DNA of 64,000 bases, taken from NCBI RefSeq assembly GCF_000720475.1, contig NZ_JOAP01000038.1, forward strand, positions 6,398 to 70,397, in the 5' to 3' direction. This DNA comes from Streptomyces aureocirculatus (GTDB lineage: Bacteria; Actinomycetota; Actinomycetes; Streptomycetales; Streptomycetaceae). Position 1 is the first letter of the stretch. Each line of letters begins with the position of its first letter. Of this stretch, positions 1 to 7,502 are shown in pieces. Position numbers and translations under genes: made by a program. Under the pieces are notes generated by a model that saw only the letters and a program-made list of their open reading frames with translations, made no database searches and was not told the origin of the DNA.

Positions 1-688
1 GGGCTAGGCCCGTGATGCGCTCGTAGATCGAGTACTGGCGCATCCACGCGTCGAACTCATCGCCGAGGTTGGAGGCCGCCAGGCCGGCGGATGTGAGCAC
101 GTCCTGGACGTAGTCACGGGCGTTCTCCAGCGGGCTGGTGTCCCACTGCAGGAAGACGGCGGCATCGTGGTTGCCGTAGCCGACCGAGTGCGGGATGGCG
201 GTCGCGTGCTCCGGCTCGGGCAGCCCCTTCTTGAAGAAGTACAGCTCCATCCGGTACTGGATGACGAGGTCGCGCGTGGACTTGCCGCCGGACTTGTCCT
301 CGTAGAACACGAGAGCCTGCGGGATCATGTCGAAGACGATGTCCCAGACGTCGAACCGGCTGGACGAAGTGTCGACAGCGAAGCGGTCGTCGGCGTGCGG
401 GCTCGGCAGGGTGAAGGACCCGCCGGCGTTCAGGGCGCGGCGCGTGATCGGCGCGAGCGGGATTGACGTCGTGGTGATGTCGTGCTGCGTCGAGCTCTGC
501 TTGACCTCGATGTCGGCGGCCATGGCGTAGGCGGTGTTGGTGGCAGTGTTGATCGGCAGCAGGGACTCGTTGAGCAGGCCGATCTTCTTGCCGTTGCCGG
601 TGAGCTTCGAGGAGAAGAACTTCGGGTCGACGGCCTTCTGAGCAACGGCATTGGCCGAAAGGTCGAGGTCATCAAGCAGGACAGGCAT
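1..688 (-). CDS. Unknown protein, incomplete at the window edge
   Basis: An open frame of at least 229 codons runs leftward off the start of the window without a stop. It begins at an ATG (686-688) behind the purine-rich stretch AAGAAAGG. The N-terminus reads MPVLLDDLDLSANAVAQKAV and the product is soluble-looking, with no signal peptide or membrane segment and a YGNHDAAVFLQW stretch near residue 170. I do not recognise a family. It lies downstream of the Clp, vWA and MoxR genes in the same direction, but a TetR gene and three strong hairpins (843-957) separate it, so it probably has its own promoter. Confidence 0.75.
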   Translation of the reverse strand, partial: MPVLLDDLDLSANAVAQKAVDPKFFSSKLTGNGKKIGLLNESLLPINTATNTAYAMAADIEVKQSSTQHDITTTSIPLAPITRRALNAGGSFTLPSPHADDRFAVDTSSSRFDVWDIVFDMIPQALVFYEDKSGGKSTRDLVIQYRMELYFFKKGLPEPEHATAIPHSVGYGNHDAAVFLQWDTSPLENARDYVQDVLTSAGLAASNLGDEFDAWMRQYSIYERITGLA

Positions 689-842
689 GTCGCTGCCTTT
701 CTTGAGTGGATTGAGAGGCGGATTTACAGAAGGCATAAATGACGCCGCATAGCAATTCCGACAAGAGATTAACAGCAAGTCGAATGCTCGGAGGTGAGCG
801 AAGAGCACAGCGACAGGGCTGGGCCATGGGGGCGCAGGTACG

Positions 843-957
843 AACACGGGCGGGGCTCTCGTCAGCCGACGAGCCCCGCCCGTGTTCCTCTCAACCCACC
901 CGTCAGGGGCCGTTAGGCCCCTGAGTCCGGGGTATGTGGCGAAGCCACGCCCCGGAC
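843..957. terminator. Three consecutive strong hairpins
   Basis: Three perfect or near-perfect stems follow one another: 843-886 (16-bp stem with ACACGGGCGGGGCTC on one arm), 903-924 (9-bp stem, GTTA loop) and 925-957 (8-bp outer stem GTCCGGGG plus an inner GTGGC/GCCAC stem). They sit just downstream of the leftward gene ending at 1020 and before the next leftward start at 688. Insulating terminators are the simplest reading. The rest of 690-1019 holds no gene I can support. Confidence 0.7.
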
Positions 958-1019
958 ACCGCGCGCTACCCAGGCGCGCGGTCGTTCATCAGCGGCAGCT
1001 CACCTCACGTCGAGGTCGA

Positions 1020-1259
1020 CTACGAGCGGCGCCGGTCGGTTCCATCGACGGCAGCATCGTCGGCATCGAGATCCCAGGGACAGGCCGTGACGAGGAATCC
1101 TGCGGAATCAACCTCGATCAGGCCAAGCATGAGGCCCAGTTCGCGGAGTTCATCGGTGCTCCGGACATGGGCGGTGAGGTTCGTTCGGGCCGCGGCGGAG
1201 AGCTCCATGGCTCGCTTTCGGTGCTCTTGGAGCAGAGGTTTGGGGAGCATGGTGGACAT
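1020..1259 (-). CDS. Small hypothetical protein, 79 aa
   Basis: I chose the ATG at 1257-1259 because GGGAGGA lies about six bases upstream. An upstream frame-open extension runs through the hsdM relic and is not needed. The protein begins MSTMLPKPLLQEHRKRAMEL, with an amphipathic basic helix, and ends acidic (DLDADDAAVDGTD). There is no recognised domain. It follows directly on the broken hsdM-like sequence and may be a newer gene under that relic's promoter. Confidence 0.6.
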   Translation of the reverse strand: MSTMLPKPLLQEHRKRAMELSAAARTNLTAHVRSTDELRELGLMLGLIEVDSAGFLVTACPWDLDADDAAVDGTDRRRS

Positions 1260-1289
1260 GGCTGTCCTCCCTTTCTGAGCAATGAGGGC

Positions 1290-1432
1290 GTGGGGGCGAG
1301 GTACGTCGCTGGCGTGCTTCAGGAAACGAACGGCAGCAGATAGTCCTGCTATTGGTGCGGGCTCAGCGGGCCGCGCAGCACCTCGGCGGCGCCCAGCAGG
1401 TGCCTCTCGAGCTGAGAGAGCGACAGTGGCAT
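1290..1432 (-). pseudogene. hsdM: Relic of a type I restriction methylase (HsdM) N-terminus
   Basis: From ATG 1432, behind AAAGGACG, the leftward frame reads MPLSLSQLERHLLGAAEVL then RGPLSPHQ and a TAG. It continues after the stop with QDYLLPFV and, one frame over, FLKHASDV. The start of HsdM proteins (xxLSxLExHLWxAAxxLRG..D..xYxxYIxxLLFLKRxSD) matches this in order. About 45 residues are therefore recognisable, broken by one stop and one frameshift, with no methylase core or HsdS/HsdR nearby. The family assignment is from memory of the HsdM N-terminal helical domain. Confidence 0.6.
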
Positions 1433-1640
1433 GACGGACGTCCTTTGCACGGCCCATGGGCAGTGGAATCAGTGGTGCCCGGCCGGGAGGCGGGGCGCCG
1501 AAGTCGTCTGGTGGGGAAGGGCGGTCCGGCCAGGTGCGGGCTGGCCCGAGCCGTCGCTGGCCCGTGGCCGCCCGATCAGCGTGTCGATCACATTGGCGGT
1601 AACGGCCAACGCGGTACTCCCGAGAAGGTTGTGGCAGGTA

Positions 1641-1660
1641 CCCGGCCCGTCTGGGCCGGG
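1641..1660. terminator. Hairpin downstream of the TetR gene
   Basis: A perfect 8-bp G/C stem, CCCGGCCC/GGGCCGGG, with a GTCT loop lies 75 bases past the stop of the leftward TetR gene. It is a likely terminator. Confidence 0.55.
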
Positions 1661-1734
1661 GTTAGCGCACCACGTCACTACCGCGAGCGTGTCGCCGGTC
1701 GGACATCGCGTGCTCGACTCGCGTCCCTGACGGG

Positions 1735-2379
1735 TCACGCAGTCGGCAGCTGGACGGCGACGGTTCCGCCGGACACGGCCCGGGCGATGAGTTCGACCAG
1801 CATCTGGCGAACCACCTGTGAGTCCGCTGTCTCGGGGTTTTGGTGCCCGGCGGCCGCGGCAAGCAGCACCGTCAGCGCCTCGGCCGCGGCGAAGGAGTCG
1901 TCCGTCGCGCCGGATGATGACGGACGAGCGGTGATCGCGTACTCCAAGTGCCCCAGGAGACCGGAGAGTATGCGGCGGCGGATCTCGGCGAACCGGCTGT
2001 CGTCCTCGGCCGCCCGCAGGTCGACCACCCGCAGGACCACCTCGTGCTCCCGCCAGAACGCGAAGAAGGCGTCCACCGTACTCCCGGCCGCGTGACGCCC
2101 GCCGCCCCACCAACTGCCGATCTCCGCGTAGATCAGTCCGTCGCTTCCTTCCTGCGCCACGGGCCGGGCCAGCTCCAGGGCGGCCGCGTCGACGTCTGCG
2201 AAGTACTGATAGAAGGTCGCGGGCGAGGTACGCGCGCGACGGGCGACATCGATCACTCTCGTCGCGTGATAGCCGTGCTCGGCCAGCAACTCCTTGAGAC
2301 AGAGCAGCAGTTGGCTGCGAGTCTTCAGACCGCGTGCCCCGATCGGGCGCCCTGCGGTGCTCCGGATCTCCTCGGCCAT
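1735..2379 (-). CDS. TetR/AcrR-family transcriptional regulator, 214 aa
   Basis: The N-terminal third is a classic TetR helix-turn-helix: KTRSQLLLCLKELLAEHGYH followed by ATRVIDVARRARTSPATFYQYF (residues about 19-60). The remainder is an all-helical ligand-binding region of usual size. The start ATG has AGGAAGAG at good spacing. The gene is flanked by hairpins on both sides (2405-2432 and 1641-1660), so it is probably monocistronic. Its target cannot be read from the sequence; the neighbouring Clp/vWA genes or itself are obvious candidates. The DNA-binding class is certain enough, the ligand unknown. Confidence 0.9.
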   Translation of the reverse strand: MAEEIRSTAGRPIGARGLKTRSQLLLCLKELLAEHGYHATRVIDVARRARTSPATFYQYFADVDAAALELARPVAQEGSDGLIYAEIGSWWGGGRHAAGSTVDAFFAFWREHEVVLRVVDLRAAEDDSRFAEIRRRILSGLLGHLEYAITARPSSSGATDDSFAAAEALTVLLAAAAGHQNPETADSQVVRQMLVELIARAVSGGTVAVQLPTA

Positions 2380-2404
2380 GTCTCTTCCTGTTCGGTGGGT
2401 GGCA

Positions 2405-2432
2405 CCGGCCCGGCCCTTCGGGGCCGGGCCGG
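2405..2432. terminator. Perfect 12-bp G/C hairpin with TTCG loop
   Basis: CCGGCCCGGCCC, then TTCG, then the exact reverse complement. It lies between the leftward Clp-type ATPase operon (ending about 2500) and the TetR gene starting at 2379. It is a strong terminator candidate that separates the two units. Confidence 0.75.
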
Positions 2433-2499
2433 CGGCGGCCGCTGTCTGATCCAGGCCCGGCCGCCCGACGCGGGAGCGTGTTCGCCCCCGCGATGCTGG

Positions 2500-2613
2500 T
2501 CAGGGCCGGGCCAGCGCCGCTGTGATGTCGTCGACGGACTTGACGCCGAGCGCGCCTGTCCGGAACATCCGGAACGGGAGCGCTCGGTGCGATATGGACG
2601 GCTGCTCAGTCAT
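2500..2613 (-). CDS. Possible 37-aa protein coupled to the Clp-type ATPase
   Basis: Its ATG (2611-2613) overlaps the end of the Clp-type gene, whose stop is at 2606-2608. It reads MTEQPSISHRALPFRMFRTG and ends SVDDITAALARP. Overlap-coupled starts are the rule in this element, which favours a real gene, but there is no homology I recognise. Confidence 0.4.
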   Translation of the reverse strand: MTEQPSISHRALPFRMFRTGALGVKSVDDITAALARP

Positions 2614-4513
2614 CCGAGGGGGATGCCGAGGCTGTGCCGCCGGTCTGGGTAGCGAGCAGGTAGTCCTCGATCCAGGTGCGAACTGCCTTGCGCGCCGGCC
2701 GCGCACCCTGGGAGTCCACGTAGGTGGTCTCTTCGATGGCGCACAGCTCGTCGTCGGGCATCGACGCGGGAAGCGCCTGGGCCAGCCGCGGCTTGGCCTC
2801 GACGATCCGTTCACGCTGCCGCTCGTAGTCGGCGGCCATGATCTGCCGGTAGGTCTGCCGGTCGATGGGGTTGAACCCCACGACCAGTGAGAACCGGCCC
2901 AGCAGCTCGGCGTCGAAGAACTGCTCCAGTGCCTTGTTGAGGCTCTGGTTCGAGATGGTCTTCGGGTTGTTGCCGAAGCCGATCATCTTGCCGTCGAGCG
3001 AATCACGGGCGGCGTTGGTCGTGCAGATGACCAGGGCCTTGGAGAAGTCCAGCATCTTGCCATGGGCATTGCGGATGTAGCCTTCGTCGAATGCCGAGAG
3101 GAACAAGCGCTGAACGGCCTTGTCGGCCTTCTCGAACTCGTCGAGCAAAATCACCCGGTGGGGGTTGGACTCCAGCGTGTCGAACGGGAGCTCCTGGTTG
3201 GAGTCCGATCCGACATAGCCGGGAGGTGCGCCGATGATCTTCGACGTCGACCACTCGCTGTGGAATTCGGTCAGGTTGAGGATGATCGGCTCGGTGCCGG
3301 TCGTCTCCTCAGCGATGATCTTGACCGCCTCGGTCTTACCCACACCCGAGGCCCCGGCGAACAGCCACGTCGTGGGCGTCTTCGTCGGGAACAGGTCGAG
3401 CTCTTCGCGGGCCAGACGGTCCGTGAGCTTGGCGAGCACGTCGTCCTGGCCCTGCAGGCGGCTGGTGAGCGTGGCGCTCAGCGCGGCAACGTCGAGGTCC
3501 TTGCGCTGGGCGTTTCCGGTCATCAGGCGCTTGGCCACATTGAGCACACGGGTGCTCGTCAGCGGCACCTGCGGGATGGACCGCAAGGTCTGCGCGAGCG
3601 CCGTGTCGCCGGCGACCTCGGCCTGGACGATGAGCTTCTTCTGCTCCAGGACCCGGTCAGCCATCGCCCGGTCGAGCAGCGTAATGGCGTTGTCCGGACG
3701 GTGCTGGCCAGCCCGAGAGTTCGCTTCGGCGATCTGCACCACCGAGGCCAGGACGTCGTCGGAGACCCCGATCTGGTGACGGTAGTGCGCCATCAGGCCG
3801 GGCCGGACCGTGGTCATCACGGCCAGTGTCTGCTCCACGCTCAGCTCGTCGACGATGAGCCGGGTGAAGCGACGGGCGAAGGCCGGGTCCTCATCGAAGG
3901 CACGAGACTCCGTGCTGGTGGTCGCACCGATGACGGACATGTCGCCGCGGGCCAGGGCCGGCTTGAGGATCTGCGAGATCTTGCGGCCGACGGCGTCGCC
4001 ATGGCTGCCGGACCCTCCGGTGATCTGGTGGATCTCGTCCATGAACAGGATGGCCTTGTTCTTGGGGTCCGAGGCGAACTCGACGATCGCCTTGACCTTC
4101 TCCTCCAGCGAGCCGACTATGCCGGTCCCGGCGATGATGTTGGTGATGGGCAGCTCGTAGATCGTGTAGTCCTTGAGCTGGTCGGGAATGAGGGCGTCGC
4201 CGAGCGCGATGCGCCGTGCAATGTCCTCGACGATTTTCGTCTTGCCGACGCCGGCGGAACCGACCAGCAGAGCGTTGGGCTTGGTCTTGCTGATGATGAC
4301 CGAGAGAACCTGCCCGATGAGCGTGTCACGGAACATGGTCGGATCGGCGTTCTTGAACTTCTCGTTGTAGTCGACGAGGAGCTCCTTGACGTCATCGGCG
4401 CTGCCACCGCTGGACGGCCGTCCCACGGACGGGAACTGCGGAGGGAAGCTGCCGCCACCGCCGTTGCCCTTGTCCTCGTCGGAGCCGCCGGGTGTGAAGT
4501 TGCTGAGACCCAC
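2606..4513 (-). CDS. Two-domain Clp-type AAA+ ATPase, about 635 aa
   Basis: The GTG at 4511-4513 is the best start: AAGGAGGA lies a few bases upstream, and the open frame before it (to 4726) looks non-coding. After a Gly-rich disordered N-terminus, the first AAA+ module has Walker A GSAGVGKT (about 85-92), Walker B ILFMDEIH (about 155-162) and an arginine-finger region FARRF. The second has GASGVGKT (about 387-394), the ClpB-style pore loop GAPPGYVG (about 431-438) and VILLDEFEKA. This is the HSP100/ClpA-ClpB architecture, which threads proteins through a hexameric pore. There is no ClpP-docking IGF/L loop or ClpB middle coiled coil that I can see, and no N-terminal Clp_N domain. Its partner may be encoded by the vWA, MoxR or unknown genes nearby. 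The substrate is unknown. Confidence 0.9.
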   Translation of the reverse strand: MGLSNFTPGGSDEDKGNGGGGSFPPQFPSVGRPSSGGSADDVKELLVDYNEKFKNADPTMFRDTLIGQVLSVIISKTKPNALLVGSAGVGKTKIVEDIARRIALGDALIPDQLKDYTIYELPITNIIAGTGIVGSLEEKVKAIVEFASDPKNKAILFMDEIHQITGGSGSHGDAVGRKISQILKPALARGDMSVIGATTSTESRAFDEDPAFARRFTRLIVDELSVEQTLAVMTTVRPGLMAHYRHQIGVSDDVLASVVQIAEANSRAGQHRPDNAITLLDRAMADRVLEQKKLIVQAEVAGDTALAQTLRSIPQVPLTSTRVLNVAKRLMTGNAQRKDLDVAALSATLTSRLQGQDDVLAKLTDRLAREELDLFPTKTPTTWLFAGASGVGKTEAVKIIAEETTGTEPIILNLTEFHSEWSTSKIIGAPPGYVGSDSNQELPFDTLESNPHRVILLDEFEKADKAVQRLFLSAFDEGYIRNAHGKMLDFSKALVICTTNAARDSLDGKMIGFGNNPKTISNQSLNKALEQFFDAELLGRFSLVVGFNPIDRQTYRQIMAADYERQRERIVEAKPRLAQALPASMPDDELCAIEETTYVDSQGARPARKAVRTWIEDYLLATQTGGTASASPSDD

Positions 4514-4619
4514 CGGGTCCTCCTTCGGTGCGGGTCGCTCGGCGTGGTGGCGCGCTGGGCGGATGCGCCACGGTGTCCCGAGCAGGGATATGGATGAGCG
4601 ATAGAGAAAGTCAGGAGTC

Positions 4620-4643
4620 GTCAAGAGCGGCACTTCTCTTGAC
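4620..4643. terminator. Small hairpin upstream of the Clp-type gene
   Basis: A perfect 8-bp stem GTCAAGAG/CTCTTGAC with an 8-base loop. A related sequence (CCAAGAG/CTCTTGG) forms the hairpin at 5637-5687, so the two may be copies of one attenuator or terminator. Confidence 0.45.
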
Positions 4644-4664
4644 GGTCTTCGAGGAGCGGCATGG

Positions 4665-4855
4665 TCAGCTGACCTCGATATCGCCAGGCACGGTGGTGGG
4701 CGCAGGCTTGGTGAGCGCGGCGGCAACCTCTTCGAAAGCGGCGATCGCCTTGCGAAGATCAGCGAAGATCTCCGCGGCGATACCGGCCGGGTTTCCGAGT
4801 TCTCCCGCGCCCTGCGTAGGGAGGTCGCGCGCAGGCCAGGCTGGCTTTCGTGTTC
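4665..4855 (-). pseudogene. Small broken or start-less reading frame
   Basis: The frame ending at the TGA 4665-4667 has a coding-like, helical composition (GELGNPAGIAAEIFADL, then RKAIAAFEEVAAALTKP) but lacks an ATG/GTG before the previous in-frame stop. A GTG-initiated frame just after the upstream gene (VLNTKASLACARPPYAG) would join it after a one-base shift. It is probably a coupled small gene with an indel. No function is recognised. Confidence 0.4.
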
Positions 4856-4863
4856 AGCACGGG

Positions 4864-5124
4864 TTACGCGGCGTTGAAGCTGCCAATGACCACGCCAGGT
4901 GGCCCCTCGGAAGTAAGCACCTCGACCTTGGCGTTGGACCGATCGAGGCGGAACCCCGGCAACGGCTCGTCATCGAAGTACTGAATAGATGCCAGTGCGG
5001 GGTCTCTGCTGGGGCCACCGCAGACGGTACGCAGTGCCTCGTCCTCGTTCTCGGCACGGACGACGACGGCGTCATACTCCTCGCGCCCCCAGCCGTCCGT
5101 GCGGGTCACCTGCCACAGCTTCAT
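4864..5124 (-). CDS. Hypothetical protein, 86 aa
   Basis: It starts MKLWQVTRTDGWGREEYDAV and has a compact alpha/beta look, with alternating charged and hydrophobic stretches (VVVRAENEDEALRTV, ASIQYFDDEPLPGFRLD) resembling small ferredoxin-fold proteins. That resemblance is only by pattern. The start is the first Met after the upstream stop. I do not recognise the family. It lies between the methyltransferase-like relic and the Clp-type gene, in the same direction as both. Confidence 0.65.
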   Translation of the reverse strand: MKLWQVTRTDGWGREEYDAVVVRAENEDEALRTVCGGPSRDPALASIQYFDDEPLPGFRLDRSNAKVEVLTSEGPPGVVIGSFNAA

Positions 5125-5129
5125 AGTCT

Positions 5130-5577
5130 TCAGTTCTCTTCCGGGTTTGCGGTCAGCTTGACGACTGTTTCCTGAGTGACGAACCACTCGAAGCCTGACG
5201 GCGGAACTGCAAAGCTCCCTGTCCGCCAGTGCATGGGTCCTGCTGTCCACCACCGGGGGTGAACTCCTGGCCATTGACAGAAGCCGTCGACGACGGCGGC
5301 TCGGCGACCAAGTACGCCATCGCGCACCTCGGCATATGGTGCGGGGCGTAGCAATGCAGGATCACGACCTCACCGGTGCGAGCGAGCGCCTCGGCAGCGT
5401 CAGTGGGGAACGAGGTGCGCACCCTCGGTCTTCGTCCATCGACCGCCGACCGCTTCGAGGACCTCGTTGACGTGCTTGTACAGGGTGGGAGCCAAGCGGG
5501 GCCGACGAGCATCAGGCGACGCCATCAGTCTTGGTACGGCCCGACAGGGCTGCGAGCACATCCGTGGGGATTCGCAT
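5130..5577 (-). pseudogene. Relic of a phage/plasmid methyltransferase-type protein
   Basis: From ATG 5577, with AAAGGAA upstream, the frame reads MRIPTDVLAALSGRTKTDG and stops. A second frame gives LYKHVNEVLEAVGGRW followed by TKTEGAHL, and after one extra base a third gives FPTDAAEALARTGEVVI. As I remember it, actinophage and plasmid SAM-dependent methyltransferases open with MRIPxxVL...LY..VNxVLEALGGKW....AHxF...AxEAL..GEV. So the N-terminal 75 residues are recognisable but split by two frameshifts, and the catalytic core is missing. The stretch down to 5130 has no clear continuation. Confidence 0.5.
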
Positions 5578-5636
5578 CGATGGTTCCTTTGTACCGGCCG
5601 AGCAGGGGTTGGATGGACAAGAGAGAGGCAGGAGTC

Positions 5637-5687
5637 GCCAAGAGCAGTGCCGCTCAGGGGAGTTGGTTGCACGGCACCCCTCTTGGC
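5637..5687 (-). terminator. Long hairpin after the vWA gene
   Basis: The outer stem GCCAAGAG/CTCTTGGC encloses an inner stem GTGCCG/CGGCAC. It starts 23 bases past the stop of the leftward vWA gene and probably ends the MoxR-vWA transcript. Confidence 0.6.
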
Positions 5688-5709
5688 GGTTCTTGGGGTG
5701 GCAGCAGGG

Positions 5710-7395
5710 TCAGACGACCATGCCGAGGAGCCTCTGCCGGATGCTCGGATCGATGTGCTGCATCGAGTCGGCGTAGCGTTTTGCCAGGTCAACCATGAAC
5801 GACCAGTCCATGGCGGAGCACGGTGCGTAGTACAGGTTCTTCGGGTGGTCCTGACGCGTGGACGGCGGCAGCCAGTCGAAGTCGGTGACCATGAGCGAGA
5901 GCCTGCGCTGGCGCACGCGGCTGGCGTTGATGTACTGCCAGATCTGCGTGTACTCCGTTCCGCCCGACACCTTCGGGATCCTGCGGAACTCCTTCCAGAT
6001 CCGAGTCGTCGACTTGTTCTCCGTGCGCAGCATCACCTCCTGGGACAGGAAGTGGCTGAACGAGTTGAAGTACAGGTTGATGTTGAGCTTCTTGGCGATC
6101 CGAATGAGCATCATGACCGCCTCCTGGTAGTTCTCCTCCGAGATCGAACCGGAGGTGTCGATGTAGATGTGCAGGTCCGGCATGTACTGCACCGAGGTGA
6201 TCCGGCCGGGCTTGTTGAAGTCATCCGGGTTCCGGCGGTTGGCCTTGAGGAAGGTCGCCTTCGTTGTGCGGAAGATGTTCTGTGACTTGTTGACCTTGCC
6301 CATCCGGCGCAGCACCCGGGTGATATCCTTAAGCAGGTCGAGCTTGCTCGGCGGCTGCTTGCGGAACGCCACCTGGGCGCTACGGCTGCCAGGCTGGCCC
6401 GGTTGCTGCTTGGCTCCCAGGGCAGCGGCCCGGGCGGCTGCCCGTGGCAGCGATGTGAGCTTGGACAGCGACGTGTTCGAGACGACCTTCACCGGCGAAG
6501 CCAGCGACTGGTTGATGAGGTTCCACTCCTCCGTGATCTTCGCCGCGGTGGCTCGGGCATGGGCCTCGACGTTGACCAGGACGAGGGAGCGCGGGCAGAA
6601 CAGCTCCCCGGCCGTGAACGGCAGGACGCCGGTGTCCAGGGCAGTGTTCTGCTGGCTGGCCTGGGCCCGCTGATGCTCGACGTAGTTCATGAGCATGTGC
6701 ACGAGCACGCGGGCGAAGGAGTGCTCATCGTTGGCGTCAGAGTCGTCCTTGCGCACCAGCAGCGACTCGGTGAGCCCCTTCAGGGACAGGGCCGTGAAGT
6801 CGTTGAGCAGCTTGGTGGTGGCCGGCGGCAACGCACTGGCCATCGTCTGTATCTGCTGGGACAGCCAGATCTTGAAGTCGTCGAAGGCCGCGGAGGACTG
6901 GAACCAGAACCCGAGGGTGTCAGGGTGGAAGGCGTAGGCGATCGAGGCGAAGAAGGCGCTCTCGTCACCGGTCCCCGCCAGCAGAGCCTTCGCGGCCGGG
7001 AGGACATCAGCCTGCGCGGTGTAGAGCACCCGCGGGGAGGGCGCGGGCATCTTGTTCTGCTGTCCGGCCTGGACGGCGAAGAGCTCGGCGACCGGCAGCG
7101 GTGTGCCCTGGTCGAAGTTGATCAGGGTCTGCCCGAGCAGCTCCTTGACGGTCTGCTCGCTGGCCACGTTCAGCGTGTCGCCGAGGCAGCTCAGGACCAG
7201 ATCCGGGATGCCGTCCGTCAGATCAGCGCCCTGGGCGTCGGTGATGCTCGCCGGGGCGTTGGGGTTCAACGGCTCCAGCAGCGGGTCGATGAGGGTCTGC
7301 TGGATCGCCGGCATCGGGTCGTAATCACCGGTGCACGAGATGGTGTGCAGTGCGTCGAGTACGGCCGGTTTCTGGTTCGTGACGGTGATCGTCAT
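5710..7395 (-). CDS. von Willebrand factor A domain protein, 561 aa
   Basis: The ATG at 7393-7395 is preceded by AGAAGGAGA; the open frame further upstream overlaps the MoxR gene and is rejected. Residues about 1-330 are helical with no recognised domain. A basic linker follows (GAKQQPGQPGSRSAQ). The C-terminal 160 residues are a vWA domain with an intact metal-ion-dependent adhesion site, DTSGSIS near residue 412, and a downstream GGTEY threonine region. MoxR ATPases act with vWA partners in metal insertion and complex remodelling (CoxD/CoxE, CbbQ/CbbO, RavA/ViaA), and the MoxR gene lies directly upstream in the same direction, 107 bases away. I infer a MoxR/vWA pair. The substrate is unknown. 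Confidence 0.85.
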   Translation of the reverse strand: MTITVTNQKPAVLDALHTISCTGDYDPMPAIQQTLIDPLLEPLNPNAPASITDAQGADLTDGIPDLVLSCLGDTLNVASEQTVKELLGQTLINFDQGTPLPVAELFAVQAGQQNKMPAPSPRVLYTAQADVLPAAKALLAGTGDESAFFASIAYAFHPDTLGFWFQSSAAFDDFKIWLSQQIQTMASALPPATTKLLNDFTALSLKGLTESLLVRKDDSDANDEHSFARVLVHMLMNYVEHQRAQASQQNTALDTGVLPFTAGELFCPRSLVLVNVEAHARATAAKITEEWNLINQSLASPVKVVSNTSLSKLTSLPRAAARAAALGAKQQPGQPGSRSAQVAFRKQPPSKLDLLKDITRVLRRMGKVNKSQNIFRTTKATFLKANRRNPDDFNKPGRITSVQYMPDLHIYIDTSGSISEENYQEAVMMLIRIAKKLNINLYFNSFSHFLSQEVMLRTENKSTTRIWKEFRRIPKVSGGTEYTQIWQYINASRVRQRRLSLMVTDFDWLPPSTRQDHPKNLYYAPCSAMDWSFMVDLAKRYADSMQHIDPSIRQRLLGMVV

Positions 7396-7502
7396 GGGTC
7401 GTGGTCTCCTTCTGAGGACAAGGCAGCGGCAGAGCGCCGCCGGTGGTGGGAGTTGCAGCAAGGACTGCACCGCGGCGGTCCCCACCACCAGTGAGCGAGC
7501 GA

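Noticed and set aside
3062..4597. A 511-codon plus-strand frame across the Clp-type gene
   Set aside because: It is the complement of a clear AAA+ gene; GC-rich DNA keeps the opposite frame open.
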